From an uncultured Chlorobiota bacterium (GTDB lineage Bacteria; Bacteroidota; Ignavibacteria; UBA10030; UBA6906), in the NCBI GenBank assembly GCA_900696645.1, contig CAADGV010000021.1, positions 124,001 through 188,000 of the forward strand: a stretch of 64,000 nt of DNA, written 5' to 3'. A model generated the notes under the pieces. The model made no database searches. It was not told the DNA's origin and saw only the letters and a program-made list of their open reading frames with translations. Numbering within the stretch: position 1 is the first letter of the stretch; every line of letters starts with the position of its first letter. Positions 25,739 through 34,933 of this stretch are shown piece by piece. A program made the translations under genes and the position numbers.

Positions 25739-25786
25739 CAACGCCATCCCACCGGTTTGACAGGCTGAGATGGCGTTGACGTTTTT
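25739..25786 (+). terminator. Intrinsic terminator after ychF
   Basis: CAACGCCATC (25739-25748) pairs perfectly with GATGGCGTTG (25769-25778), followed by ACGTTTTT. It lies between the convergent ychF and rplS genes. Confidence 0.7.
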
Positions 25787-25796
25787 GAAGAATGAA

Positions 25797-26135
25797 TTAC
25801 GAAGTCTTCTGCCGGATTTGCTTTGCTGCGAGGTGGCGCACATAATACATTTTTGCGCGACGCACCGAACCCTCCTTCACCCGCTCGATCTTAGCGATGC
25901 GTGGGGAGTGAAGGGGGAAAATACGCTCAACGCCCACCCCATCCGAAACCTTCCTGACAGTAAATGTTGCGCTCATGCCCGACCCGTGGCGGCCTATCAC
26001 GACCCCTTGAAACTGCTGGATACGTTCCTTGTCCCCTTCGATGACCCGCACATGTACGTTGATGGTATCTCCTGCGGAGAACGCCGGAAGATCGCTCTTC
26101 ATTTGCGTCGCATCCACTAACTTTAGCTTTTCCAT
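25797..26135 (-). CDS. rplS: 50S ribosomal protein L19
   Basis: 112 residues, full length. Family segments: [29 protein letters not shown], with [19 protein letters not shown] and [10 protein letters not shown]. It sits at the 30S-50S interface. Last gene of the ffh-rpsP-khpA-rimM-trmD-rplS operon, 24 bases after trmD. Confidence 0.97.
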   Translation of the reverse strand: MEKLKLVDATQMKSDLPAFSAGDTINVHVRVIEGDKERIQQFQGVVIGRHGSGMSATFTVRKVSDGVGVERIFPLHSPRIAKIERVKEGSVRRAKMYYVRHLAAKQIRQKTS

Positions 26136-26159
26136 GACTCCTTCTCCAAACTACGTATG

Positions 26160-26840
26160 TTATGATTGTTCAAGTAAATCTTTCCGGCGTTCCTCGGTGC
26201 GTTTTAGTCGCTGCTCCGCGCGCCATGCTTCAATTTCTTTATGATTGCCCGAAAGCAGAACATCGGGCACTTTCATTCCGTGGAACTCTTCAGGACGGGT
26301 GTACTGGGGTCCATCAAGCACACCGTGCTGGAATGAATCCGTCAACAACGATTCACCGTCCCCGATTACGCCAGGAATCAATCGCACGACGGCATCGATA
26401 AGCACAAGCGCCGGAAGTTCTCCCCCCGTCAGCACATAATCGCCAATGGAAATCTCCCTCGTGATAAGTGCTTTCCGGATGCGCTCATCGATTCCCTTGT
26501 AATGCCCGCACAACAGAAGGAGGTTATCCTTCAGTGAGAGTTCGTTGGCGATCTTTTGCGTCAACCTTTCGCCATCGGCGCTGAGGTAGATCACCTCATT
26601 GTAGTGCCGCTTCTTCTGCAGGGATTCGATACACGCAAACACCGGCTCGGCCTTCAGGATCATTCCCGCGCCGCCGCCGTACGGCGTATCATCGATCGTT
26701 CTATGTTTGTCGGTTGCAAAGTCCCGAAGGTCGTGCAGTTCGATCTCGACGATCCCCTTTGCCTTCGCCCGCTTGATGATGCTTTCGTTCAGCGGACTGT
26801 GCATCAGATTGGGAAATCCTGTAACCACATCAATCCGCAT
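26160..26840 (-). CDS. trmD: tRNA (guanine-N1)-methyltransferase
   Basis: 226 residues from the ATG at 26840, which follows GGAGG inside the end of rimM; the longer frame to 26885 adds residues not found in TrmD. SPOUT methyltransferase motifs are present: DDTPYGGGAGM, LLLCGHYKGIDERI, SIGDYVLTGGELPA and the trefoil-knot region. It methylates G37 of tRNAs with SAM. It overlaps rimM by 11 bases, implying coupling. Confidence 0.97.
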   Translation of the reverse strand: MRIDVVTGFPNLMHSPLNESIIKRAKAKGIVEIELHDLRDFATDKHRTIDDTPYGGGAGMILKAEPVFACIESLQKKRHYNEVIYLSADGERLTQKIANELSLKDNLLLLCGHYKGIDERIRKALITREISIGDYVLTGGELPALVLIDAVVRLIPGVIGDGESLLTDSFQHGVLDGPQYTRPEEFHGMKVPDVLLSGNHKEIEAWRAEQRLKRTEERRKDLLEQS

Positions 26841-27381
26841 CGGGTGCCTCCGACTCTTCGGCAGACTCGTCGAGCATTCCCTCAATAAGTCGTACCGTCA
26901 TCGTTCCGGATTCCATGTCGATCTTCTTGATGAACTCTTTTACTGCTGGGAGCAGAACCTCGTTGCCGTACCGCTCCACGACGTACACATCGTTTGCAGG
27001 ATATTTGAGAACATCTTTCACGACACCGATTGCCTCGTCATTCTCGCCAATGACGCGCAACCCGATAATGTTGTGAATGAAGTAACTTCCCTTCGGAAGT
27101 CGGACTGCATCCTTCTCATCTACAAAGAGAAGTGAACCGACGAGCTTTTCTGCTGCAGTTCTATCCGTAATGCCCCGGAGGGTAATGCGCACGCCCCGCG
27201 GCTCAACACGAGCCGATAGAATGCCATAGTCGGCCACCTGAGCATCGGTCGGGCCGACCAGCACGTGTTTCAGTTTTCTAAACCGCGCCGGATTGGTCGT
27301 CATGGGAAGCACAACAAGTTCACCCCTGATGCCGAACGGCTTGACGATTTTGCCGACTGCTAACAGTGTTCGACTGCTCAA
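26830..27381 (-). CDS. rimM: 16S rRNA processing protein RimM
   Basis: 183 residues. The N-terminal barrel has VGKIVKPFGIRGELVV, and the PRC-like C-domain includes DVLKYPANDVYVVE and LLPAVKEFIKKID. It assists maturation of the 30S head. No ATG exists upstream in frame; the start is a TTG at 27381 directly preceded by GAAGGA. The position before trmD is the conserved bacterial order. Confidence 0.94.
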   Translation of the reverse strand: MSSRTLLAVGKIVKPFGIRGELVVLPMTTNPARFRKLKHVLVGPTDAQVADYGILSARVEPRGVRITLRGITDRTAAEKLVGSLLFVDEKDAVRLPKGSYFIHNIIGLRVIGENDEAIGVVKDVLKYPANDVYVVERYGNEVLLPAVKEFIKKIDMESGTMTVRLIEGMLDESAEESEAPDAD

Positions 27382-27396
27382 TTCCTTCGCAAAGGC

Positions 27397-27627
27397 TTAG
27401 TCTGCAATCTCCAGAATTGCCCGTTTACCTTCCTTGGCTGCAACTGCCGCAAGCAATGTACGCATTGCCTGTGCTGTTCTGCCTTTTCGTCCGATCACTT
27501 TGCCGACATCTGCCTGCCCCACTTGAAGTTTGAATATCACCTTGCCGTCTTTCTCTTCCTGGTCGAGAATGACTTGCTCGGGATTATCCACGAGATGTTT
27601 GGCGATGAACGTTACAAATTCTCGCAT
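27397..27627 (-). CDS. khpA: KH-domain RNA-binding protein KhpA
   Basis: 76 residues from the ATG at 27627 after AAGAGG; a longer frame to 27723 is not family-like. It is a single KH domain with ADVGKVIGRKGRTAQAMRTLL (GxxG loop GRKG). KhpA proteins sit between rpsP and rimM and bind RNA with KhpB/Jag in several bacteria. It ends 15 bases before the rimM start. Confidence 0.93.
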   Translation of the reverse strand: MREFVTFIAKHLVDNPEQVILDQEEKDGKVIFKLQVGQADVGKVIGRKGRTAQAMRTLLAAVAAKEGKRAILEIAD

Positions 27628-27785
27628 AGCGCGCCTCTTGAGTTGGTTGTTAGATCTTACCTGTCCTAAGACCGCCGTGCACTCCTTGCACATGGTCTTT
27701 AAGATCTGACGTCTGTACGACAACCCCCGCCCTGTCGTGCGGGATGTTGCCAGCGAGAAGCCTGCTCGCCTCCGTGCGAGTTAGG

Positions 27786-28223
27786 TCAGGCCGCGGCAGT
27801 TCCTGGTTCTGCCGGTGCCGGCTCGCCGCCGGCACTTTTTCGAGCCTTACGTTTTGCAGCAAGACGACGTGCTTTGCGCGCTTCATCGCGCTGTTGCTTT
27901 TCAGCCTGCGCCATTTGCCACTTCTCCATAGTGCTCGCAATTGTGGCTTCGTCCGTTCCTTTCTTGAGCAGGCTCCACTTCAGCCATGTGCCGTTCCGTT
28001 GCAGCAAACTGCGCAAGGTATCCGTGGGTCGCGCTCCGGTCTTCAGCCAATACATCAACCGCTGTTCTTTTGTTTCAATAAGCATCGGATTGCGCAGGGG
28101 CTCGTAGCGGCCGATTATTTCCAGAAACTTGCCGTTACGGGCTGCACGCGAATCCGCCGCGACGATGTGGTACTGCGGCATTTTCTTCTTGCCGACTCGT
28201 CGCAATCTGATACGTACTGCCAA
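27786..28223 (-). CDS. rpsP: 30S ribosomal protein S16 with an extended tail
   Basis: 145 residues. The S16 core is the first about 82 residues (MAVRIRLRRVGKKKMPQYHI, GRYEPLRNP, GARPTDTLRSLLQ). A basic, Ala/Lys/Arg-rich tail of about 60 residues follows, as in other Bacteroidota/Chlorobi S16 proteins. The start codon is TTG at 28223, well supported by GAGGAGG five to six bases upstream; no ATG start is available. It is probably in the ffh transcript, 84 bases downstream. Confidence 0.96.
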   Translation of the reverse strand: MAVRIRLRRVGKKKMPQYHIVAADSRAARNGKFLEIIGRYEPLRNPMLIETKEQRLMYWLKTGARPTDTLRSLLQRNGTWLKWSLLKKGTDEATIASTMEKWQMAQAEKQQRDEARKARRLAAKRKARKSAGGEPAPAEPGTAAA

Positions 28224-28307
28224 TGGTTCCTCCTCTATGTTTGAACATTCTGTAGAGTAGTCATGCCTCCGCTCCTCGCCGGACGAGCGGATTCACTTTC
28301 TTGCATC

Positions 28308-29636
28308 TCAAAACGCCGCTTTCATGCGTTGGGACATCTTGAACTTACCGCCCCCTTTTCCGAAACTCTTCATCATCTTTTGCATTTGCTCGAACTGCTT
28401 GATGAGTTTGTTGACTTCCTGAACCGATGTTCCGCTTCCGATCGCAATCCGCTTGCGCCTGCTGCCGTTCAGCACGTCGGGATTGTCCCGCTCCTTTTTC
28501 GTCATTGATTGAATGATGGCTTCGATGCGAACAAGTTCCTTGTCATCAACATTCACATCCTTCGGCAACTTGTTCATACCGGGCAGCATTCCCATCACCT
28601 GGCTGAGCGGCCCCATCTTCTTGATTTCCTGAAGCTGATCGAGAAAATCCTCGAACGTAAATTGCGACTTTCGAAGCTTTTGTTCAAGCTTGACTGCCTT
28701 CGCCTGATCGAACGTCTGTTGTGCCTTCTCGACAAGCGTGACTATATCGCCCATGCCGAGAATGCGGCCTGCAAGCCGTTCGGGGTGAAACTTCTCCAGC
28801 GCATCAAGTTTCTCCCCCACACTGATAAACTTGATTGGCTTGCCGACAGTTGCACGCAACGAGAGTGCGGCACCACCCCGCGCATCGCCGTCCATTTTGG
28901 TCAGTACCGCGCCATCGAAATTCAGGCGGTCGTTGAACGCCTTTGCCGTGTTAATGGCATCCTGCCCTGTCATGGCATCGACGACGAAGAGGATTTCATT
29001 CGGTTTGGTCGAGGCCTTGATCTCCTCAACTTCCTTCATCATCTCTTCATCAACGTGCAGGCGTCCTGCGGTGTCGATAATGACAACATCGCGGGCATTC
29101 TTTCGGGCGTGGTCGATGGATTGCTTTGCAATCTTCACGGCGCCGGAATCCCGTTCGGAATACACCGGAACGGATATCTGTTTTCCGAGCGTAATCAGTT
29201 GATCGATTGCGGCAGGCCGGTACACATCTGCGGCAACGAGCAGCGGGCTTCGACCCTGACCCTTCAGGTGGTTGGCCAACTTTCCTGCGAACGTCGTTTT
29301 GCCCGATCCCTGCAATCCCGCCACCAGAATAACCGATGGCGGCATTGATGAGAACGAAAGCTCGACTTTCTTTTCGCCCAGTAACCGTACCAACTCGTCG
29401 TAGATGATCTTGACAATGAGTTGCCCGGGGGTAATACTGGAAAGAACTTCTGCCCCGACTGCCCTTCTCTGGACGTCATCTACGAACTGTTTTGCAACTT
29501 TGTAGTTGACATCGGCATCAAGCAGCACTCGCCGGACTTCACGGAGAGTTTCAGCGACGTTTGCCTCTGAAATCTTTCCCTGACCCCGCAGCTTCTTCAG
29601 CACCCCATCTAATTTCTGACTCAGATCTTCAAACAT
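28308..29636 (-). CDS. ffh: Signal recognition particle GTPase
   Basis: 442 residues: N domain, G domain with P-loop AGLQGSGKTTFAGKLA, DTAGRLHVDEEMM and TKMDGDARGGAAL, then a C-terminal M domain with GSGTSVQEVNKLIKQFEQMQ. It targets nascent membrane proteins to the translocon together with 4.5S RNA, which I did not find in the window. First gene of the minus-strand translation operon. No clear ribosome binding site precedes the ATG. Confidence 0.97.
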   Translation of the reverse strand: MFEDLSQKLDGVLKKLRGQGKISEANVAETLREVRRVLLDADVNYKVAKQFVDDVQRRAVGAEVLSSITPGQLIVKIIYDELVRLLGEKKVELSFSSMPPSVILVAGLQGSGKTTFAGKLANHLKGQGRSPLLVAADVYRPAAIDQLITLGKQISVPVYSERDSGAVKIAKQSIDHARKNARDVVIIDTAGRLHVDEEMMKEVEEIKASTKPNEILFVVDAMTGQDAINTAKAFNDRLNFDGAVLTKMDGDARGGAALSLRATVGKPIKFISVGEKLDALEKFHPERLAGRILGMGDIVTLVEKAQQTFDQAKAVKLEQKLRKSQFTFEDFLDQLQEIKKMGPLSQVMGMLPGMNKLPKDVNVDDKELVRIEAIIQSMTKKERDNPDVLNGSRRKRIAIGSGTSVQEVNKLIKQFEQMQKMMKSFGKGGGKFKMSQRMKAAF

Positions 29637-29673
29637 CGGCCAAACAGGAGAAGTAGCACAAGAACAGAATCGT

Positions 29674-29689
29674 ACCCATCAAGATGGGT
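29674..29689. promoter_or_regulatory. Perfect palindrome in the ffh / TPR-transglutaminase divergent gap
   Basis: ACCCATC-AA-GATGGGT is a 7-base perfect inverted repeat with a two-base centre. It lies 38 bases upstream of the ffh start and about 100 bases before the -35 element of the divergent gene. It could be an operator; no family is suggested. Confidence 0.3.
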
Positions 29690-29776
29690 GATTAAAGTAC
29701 AGAAAAACAAGAAGTTAAGCAAGGCAGTCAGATTAAGAATTGTTGAGCTTGACTGGCATTTCCGCGCTTCTTTGCC

Positions 29777-29805
29777 TTGAAACTCACGCACCAATTGGGT
29801 AGAAT
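29777..29805 (+). promoter_or_regulatory. Sigma-70-type promoter of the TPR-transglutaminase gene
   Basis: TTGAAA (29777-29782), 17-base spacer, TAGAAT (29800-29805). Expected start near 29812, leaving a leader of about 38 bases containing TAGGG. Confidence 0.5.
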
Positions 29806-29849
29806 GAATTACGCATTTTCTGTCAAAACTGCTTGTAGGGAACTTGATT

Positions 29850-32800
29850 GTGACAAGACTTCAGACACTCGTCTTAGCCCTTCCGTTCTGTTTCTGCGGA
29901 GCCGCTGCTTTTGCATCCACCTCAAATGATTTGGTTGAGAAGGGATGGAAAGCGCTTGAGCCGGCCGCGACCCCGGGAGGCGGACAATCCGATGCTGAGA
30001 AGTTCTTCAAGGCGGCAATTGATGCGGATAAATCCAACACGCGGGCCTATCTCGGGCTTTCCTTATTATATGAGATGCAAGAACGGAAACCCGAAGCGTG
30101 GAATGCGTTTCGAAACGTGCTCACGACGGAGAAGAACTATTACCCCTATCTCTCGGCGCAATGGCTTTACACATGGGACGACAAGCTGCGCAATTTGCCG
30201 AACTCCGGAATGATCGAGCTTCTGAAGCAACTCAGCGTCAACGCAAACCCTGACGGCATGATAAAAGCTCAGGCAGCCGAGCAACTTGGCACACACTTCA
30301 TGAACCGGGGCGACCTGCCGCAGGCACGAGGCTGGTTCAATACAATGAATGCTATCACACAGTGGATGGTGATCGGGCCGTTTGATAATATCTCAGCGTC
30401 GGGGTTTGACAAGGTGTTTCCTTTGGAATATGAATTTGATTTGTCAAGAACGTACGAGGGGAAGAACGGCATTCCGGCCTCGTGGTTCGAGCCGAAGGCG
30501 ATGCGATTTGACCGGTGGGTCGATTTCACGCGTTACTTTGCTTTCTCGCAGGCGGTGTACTATGCCAATAATTTCGTTTTCTCCCCGAAGAAGCAACCTG
30601 CGTGGATACGCATCGGAACGTCGGGATCGTTGAAAACTTTTCTGAACGATGAGGAGATCATTCAGTATTTCGATGAGAACAACAATGATCTCGACACCTA
30701 TATCATCGAAACGGAACTGCAGGAGGGATGGAACCGCCTGCTCATCAAATGCGGCTACTCCGAAATCACGCGCTGCAATTTCATGGTACGCGTCACCGAC
30801 TCGTCCGGTAATCCTATCGACGGATTGCAAATCTCTCTTTCTCCACAATCATATACAATGAAGCCGGGCGCCCCGAGCAGGCATGTCGAGAATTTTGCCG
30901 AGGCGTTCTTCAAGGGAGAAATCAGGAATCATCCGGAGCGGCTGGAAAATTACGTTCTTCTTGCCCAAGTCTACCTCATGAATGACAAAGCTGTTGAGGC
31001 CGAACTGCAGTTGCGGCACGCTCTGAAACGTTCTCCCAACAACATTCTCCTGCTGAACAAAATGCTTGAGGCATACATTCGCGGACAGAAGTTCGACGAG
31101 ATGACACAAACGCTCGAGAGACTGTTGACCATTCACCCGAACGTACCTTCGGCAATTCTGTACACGTTGCAACGTGCCATTGAGAACGAGGATTTCGAAA
31201 CAGCCGAGAAGTCATTGCAACAATTGAAGTCGCTTCTGCCGAATTCCGAGCAGGCATATCGTCAGGAGATTGCCTTCTATAGTAAGAAGAAACAGAACGA
31301 GAAGGTGATTGAACTGAACAAAGAGGCATATGCGAAACATCCCGATGTCTGGGAGTTCGCATATCTCGAAGCGACGTTTGCCCAAACACGGCAGCGCAAT
31401 ACCGATCGCGCAAAGCAGATCGTTGCGCAATATCTGAAGAACAACTACAACGCAAACGTATTAAGCACGCTTGCGGAGTACAGCCTCGCTTCAAGCCTTT
31501 CCGAGTGGGAATCATACTATGCAAAGATGATCGAGCTGGAACCGGCCGCGCCCGGCTATCACTACAAAATGGCAAAAGTGTATTCCTCGCTTGAGTTGTA
31601 CGACAAAGCCGTGCAGGCAATGCGCCGCGCGATCGACATCTGCCCCAACAGCGACTCATATTGGTCGGAACTGGGTGAGCTGTATCGCATCCGGAAAGAC
31701 AATCTTCAGGCGATGGAGGCTTATCAATCGGCGTTGAAATTCAATCCCGCCAACTACGATGCGCGTGAAAAGCTGCGCGAGTTGCAGGGGAAGAAATCGA
31801 CCTTTTCACATTTTCAATCTGCAAGCATAGACAGCGCGATCAAGGCCTCACCTAAATCGGGCGACTATCCGAATGATAACGGCGTCATCTTGCTGGACGA
31901 TACGAAGCGTGTTGTGTTCGACAAGGGAACGTCAATGTCGCAACACGAATTGCTTGTGAAACTCTTCAACAAAACAGGGATTGACCAATACAAGGAGTTC
32001 GGCGTTCCGTACAATCCCTACACGGAAACGCTTATCATTGAAAAGGCTGTTGTCATCAAAAAGGACGGGTCGGAGGTGAAGGCCGACATTTCAAGAAATG
32101 CGATGGTGTTCAAACAGCTTGAGGAGAATGACTGCATTCATATCAAGTGGAAAACAAAGAACTACTACAACGGACGGCTTTCCAATCAATTCTGGGACGA
32201 AAACTATTTCAACGGCGGATACCCCGTTTTGCTTGCGCGATACAGTCTGCTTGTCCCCGAACAACTCGCGTTCAACCACCGGACGCAACACATGCCCGAT
32301 AGTCCTGTGAAACGAACAACCGAAGACGGCTTGCTGTACGAATGGACAGCCGGCAACGAGCCGGCAATTGTGTACGAGGCAGACATGCCTCCGCTCACCG
32401 ACGTTGCAAAGGTGCTGTATATTTCCAGCATCCAGTCGTGGGACTATTTGGTGGATTGGTACACCGATCTGGCGAGAACCAAGACACGCAGCACGTTTGA
32501 AATACGCGAACAGGTTGAGGAATTGTTTGAAGGGAAGAAGCATCTTTCGGAAGAAGAGAAAATCAGGATCGTGTACAACTTCATCACCGAGAATATCCGG
32601 TACAGCAGCGTCCCCTTCAGGCAGTCGCCGCTTGTGCCGCAGAAAGCGCGGGATGTTCTTGTAAATCGTATAGGCGATTGCAAGGATGTTGCGACGCTGT
32701 GTATTGCCATGCTGCGTGAAGTCGGCATCACGGCGCATCATGTTCTCGTCAACACGGCCGATCAGGGATCGAATGCAAACATTCTTCCCACCATTGCGTT

Positions 32801-33611
32801 CAATCATGCGATCGCTGCAGTGGAAACTGAGCAAGGAATCCGCTATCTCGATTTGACGGCGAATAACTTTCCGTACGGCTCAGCCCCGTTTCCCGACATT
32901 AATGCGTTCGCTCTTCTGATTGCCCCGAACAACACGAAGCCAGAGTATCTCGGCAAGAAGGAATTCAGTCCCACCAACGTGCATTGCACAACAACGGTAA
33001 CGATTGCCGCCGACAACAGCATCAGCGTCAGGCATGAATCGAAAAGAACTGGCGAAGAGACGGCGAGCGTGCGGTATTTCTATCGCGACAAAAGCCAACA
33101 GGACAGGGAGAAAGTCTATGTGCAGGAACTGACTGCGGATTTCCCGAACGTACGGTTGACATCGTTGAATTTCACCGGACTTGATACCGTAACGAATGTT
33201 GTGACCGTGAGTTCCGGATTCGAAGTGCCCGACTATGTGTCCGAGTCGGGAAGGTTCAAGTTTCTCAAGCTTCCGTGGGCCGACAAGCTTGGCCCGAACC
33301 CGGCCCTCGTGTATGAGAGCCGTATGTATCCGATTGTGGATTATGGCCATGAAGACACGTTGCGAGAGCAGATCACCGTGAAGTTTCCCAAAGGATATGC
33401 TGTGGAAGGCCTTGCCCCGAAGGTAAGACTCTCCTCACCTGCGGCGGAGTATTCGGTTGTGTACAAACTTTCCGGTAACTCGCTGCTTGCAACGCGGGAG
33501 TTTATCAGAAAGAAGAATACTGTTTCGCCCGAGGAATACGCTGCGTACAGAAAGTTCTACAACGATGTGCTGAAAGAAGATACAAGGCAGATTGTGTTGA
33601 GGAAGAAATGA
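29850..33611 (+). CDS. Secreted TPR / DUF3857 / transglutaminase-like giant protein
   Basis: 1,253 residues, starting at GTG 29850 nine bases after TAGGG (a TTG at 29844 is an alternative). After a signal peptide come TPR-type helices (residues about 25-130), a beta-rich module (about 170-330) and a long TPR array (about 350-650; for example YHYKMAKVYSSLELYDKAVQ). A DUF3857-like beta domain follows (about 680-870), then a transglutaminase/protease core. The core has Cys944 in GDCKD, His986 in FNHAIA and Asp1001 in YLDLTA, a complete triad. A beta tail ends the protein. It probably acts in the periplasm or at the cell surface on protein crosslinks or peptides. The substrate is unknown. Confidence 0.85.
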   Translation: MTRLQTLVLALPFCFCGAAAFASTSNDLVEKGWKALEPAATPGGGQSDAEKFFKAAIDADKSNTRAYLGLSLLYEMQERKPEAWNAFRNVLTTEKNYYPYLSAQWLYTWDDKLRNLPNSGMIELLKQLSVNANPDGMIKAQAAEQLGTHFMNRGDLPQARGWFNTMNAITQWMVIGPFDNISASGFDKVFPLEYEFDLSRTYEGKNGIPASWFEPKAMRFDRWVDFTRYFAFSQAVYYANNFVFSPKKQPAWIRIGTSGSLKTFLNDEEIIQYFDENNNDLDTYIIETELQEGWNRLLIKCGYSEITRCNFMVRVTDSSGNPIDGLQISLSPQSYTMKPGAPSRHVENFAEAFFKGEIRNHPERLENYVLLAQVYLMNDKAVEAELQLRHALKRSPNNILLLNKMLEAYIRGQKFDEMTQTLERLLTIHPNVPSAILYTLQRAIENEDFETAEKSLQQLKSLLPNSEQAYRQEIAFYSKKKQNEKVIELNKEAYAKHPDVWEFAYLEATFAQTRQRNTDRAKQIVAQYLKNNYNANVLSTLAEYSLASSLSEWESYYAKMIELEPAAPGYHYKMAKVYSSLELYDKAVQAMRRAIDICPNSDSYWSELGELYRIRKDNLQAMEAYQSALKFNPANYDAREKLRELQGKKSTFSHFQSASIDSAIKASPKSGDYPNDNGVILLDDTKRVVFDKGTSMSQHELLVKLFNKTGIDQYKEFGVPYNPYTETLIIEKAVVIKKDGSEVKADISRNAMVFKQLEENDCIHIKWKTKNYYNGRLSNQFWDENYFNGGYPVLLARYSLLVPEQLAFNHRTQHMPDSPVKRTTEDGLLYEWTAGNEPAIVYEADMPPLTDVAKVLYISSIQSWDYLVDWYTDLARTKTRSTFEIREQVEELFEGKKHLSEEEKIRIVYNFITENIRYSSVPFRQSPLVPQKARDVLVNRIGDCKDVATLCIAMLREVGITAHHVLVNTADQGSNANILPTIAFNHAIAAVETEQGIRYLDLTANNFPYGSAPFPDINAFALLIAPNNTKPEYLGKKEFSPTNVHCTTTVTIAADNSISVRHESKRTGEETASVRYFYRDKSQQDREKVYVQELTADFPNVRLTSLNFTGLDTVTNVVTVSSGFEVPDYVSESGRFKFLKLPWADKLGPNPALVYESRMYPIVDYGHEDTLREQITVKFPKGYAVEGLAPKVRLSSPAAEYSVVYKLSGNSLLATREFIRKKNTVSPEEYAAYRKFYNDVLKEDTRQIVLRKK

Positions 33612-34065
33612 AACGGTATCGCGTATACGCAGACACGTCTGTTTTCGGAGGATGCTTTGACGACGAGTTTCGTATGAGAGTATAAAATTCTTCGAAGAAG
33701 TGGCACAGCGGAAGTTCATACTGGTCTTGTCATAGGTAACATTGCGCGAATTAAACGAAGCCCCAGAGCATGTGCAAAGAACACTTGAGAAGATCCCAGC
33801 AGACACCATCGAAGTAGTTGATGATGCGGAAGAGATTACATTGTTACGCGATTCATATATTGAAGCGGGTGTGCTTGGGCGGGCAAGCGCTGACGATGCA
33901 GAACACATCGCAGCGGCTTCGGTCGCAGAGGCAGACTTCGTGGTAAGCTGGAACTTCAAACATATTGTTCACTACGAGAAAATACAGGGCTTTCAAGCTG
34001 TGAATCTTCTGAAAGGGTATAAACCAATTCGTATTTATTCACCGAGGGAGGTGGTCGAGTCATGA
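33608..34065 (+). pseudogene. Broken PIN-domain toxin (VapC-like)
   Basis: The ATG at 33608 overlaps the previous stop and encodes MKRYRVYADTSVFGGCFDDEF, a PIN start with the first catalytic Asp. A one-base deletion near 33674-33676 then shifts the frame into a stop at 33683. The correct frame resumes with KFFEEVAQRKFILVLS, is cut by TAG at 33733-33735, and continues with TLRELNEAPEHV to the end. That part has the remaining acidic residues (SADDAEH, ADFVVSWNFKH). A 107-codon piece could in theory start at TTG 33742, but it lacks the N-terminal Asp. The ribonuclease should be inactive. Confidence 0.85.
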
Positions 34066-34247
34066 AGAGGGGAAAGAAATTCGATGCCGTTCAAATGAAG
34101 TGGGAAGTACAACGGAAGATCGCCGAGGAGTTTGCCAATGTTCCGGCATCGGAGGCGCGTAGGATTCAAATGGAACGAATCAAAAAGAACCCCATCCTTG
34201 GCGAGATTGTTCGCAAGGCGAGAAAAGGAACGGTTGCAGGTAAATGA
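34062..34247 (+). CDS. Antitoxin-like partner of the broken PIN toxin
   Basis: 61 residues, highly charged, MKRGKKFDAVQMKWEVQRKI at the start and a helical body. It begins four bases inside the toxin pseudogene (ATGA) and its own stop overlaps the next gene. Small basic/acidic helical proteins beginning FDAVxMKWE are typical partners placed after PIN toxins of this type. The frame is intact, although the toxin is broken. DNA binding is inferred from the family only. Confidence 0.75.
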   Translation: MKRGKKFDAVQMKWEVQRKIAEEFANVPASEARRIQMERIKKNPILGEIVRKARKGTVAGK

Positions 34248-34912
34248 TGCAAGTCCTGAAGATATTCCTCGTGTTGGCCTTCCTTCTCGATTGCTCGCTC
34301 GCTCAACAACGCATCTCCAGCGCCTTCAAAATAGCCCGCCTGAAATACTCCGGCGGCGGCGATTGGTACAACGATCAATCGGCGGAAGTCAACCTGCTGA
34401 GATTTGTCAGGGAGAACACCACCATTCACGTCGAGCCGACGTATGAATTTGTGGATCTGAACAGCGAGCAACTCTTCACATACCCGATGCTGTTCATGAC
34501 AGGACACGGCAATATCTCGTTCAGCGAACAGGAAGTTCGCCGTCTGCGAACGTATTTGGAGAATGGCGGCTTCCTCTATGCCGATGACGATTACGGAATG
34601 GATAAAGCATTTCGCCGCGAGATGAAGAAAATTTTTCCGGGACAGGAACTCGTCGAGATGCCGTTCAGCCACGGCATCTACCGGAGCCGGTTCGAGTTTC
34701 CGAACGGCCCACCCAAAACGCATGAACACGACGGTAAGCCGGCGCAGGGCTTCGGGCTGTTTCACAACGGGCGGCTTGTGGTGTACTATACGTACGAGTC
34801 CAACCCGAGCGACGGCTGGGCCGATCCCGAAGTTCACAACAACACTCCCCAGAAGCGGGAAGAGGCATTGAAGTTCGGAACAAACATCATCGTGTGGGCG
34901 TTGACGAATTGA
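34244..34912 (+). CDS. DUF4159 domain secreted protein
   Basis: 222 residues, signal peptide ending near DCSLA, then DUF4159: FKIARLKYSGGGDWYND, FMTGHGNISFSEQEVRRL, YLENGGFLYADDDYG and the late HNNTPQKREEALKFGTNIIV. The family has a GATase1-like flavodoxin fold with no demonstrated activity. It overlaps the antitoxin by four bases and precedes the DUF4175 gene by 21. Across many genomes these two families co-occur with MoxR/BatA stress genes, which are absent here. Confidence 0.9.
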   Translation: MMQVLKIFLVLAFLLDCSLAQQRISSAFKIARLKYSGGGDWYNDQSAEVNLLRFVRENTTIHVEPTYEFVDLNSEQLFTYPMLFMTGHGNISFSEQEVRRLRTYLENGGFLYADDDYGMDKAFRREMKKIFPGQELVEMPFSHGIYRSRFEFPNGPPKTHEHDGKPAQGFGLFHNGRLVVYYTYESNPSDGWADPEVHNNTPQKREEALKFGTNIIVWALTN

Positions 34913-34933
34913 GAGCTAATCTGTGAACTGCGA

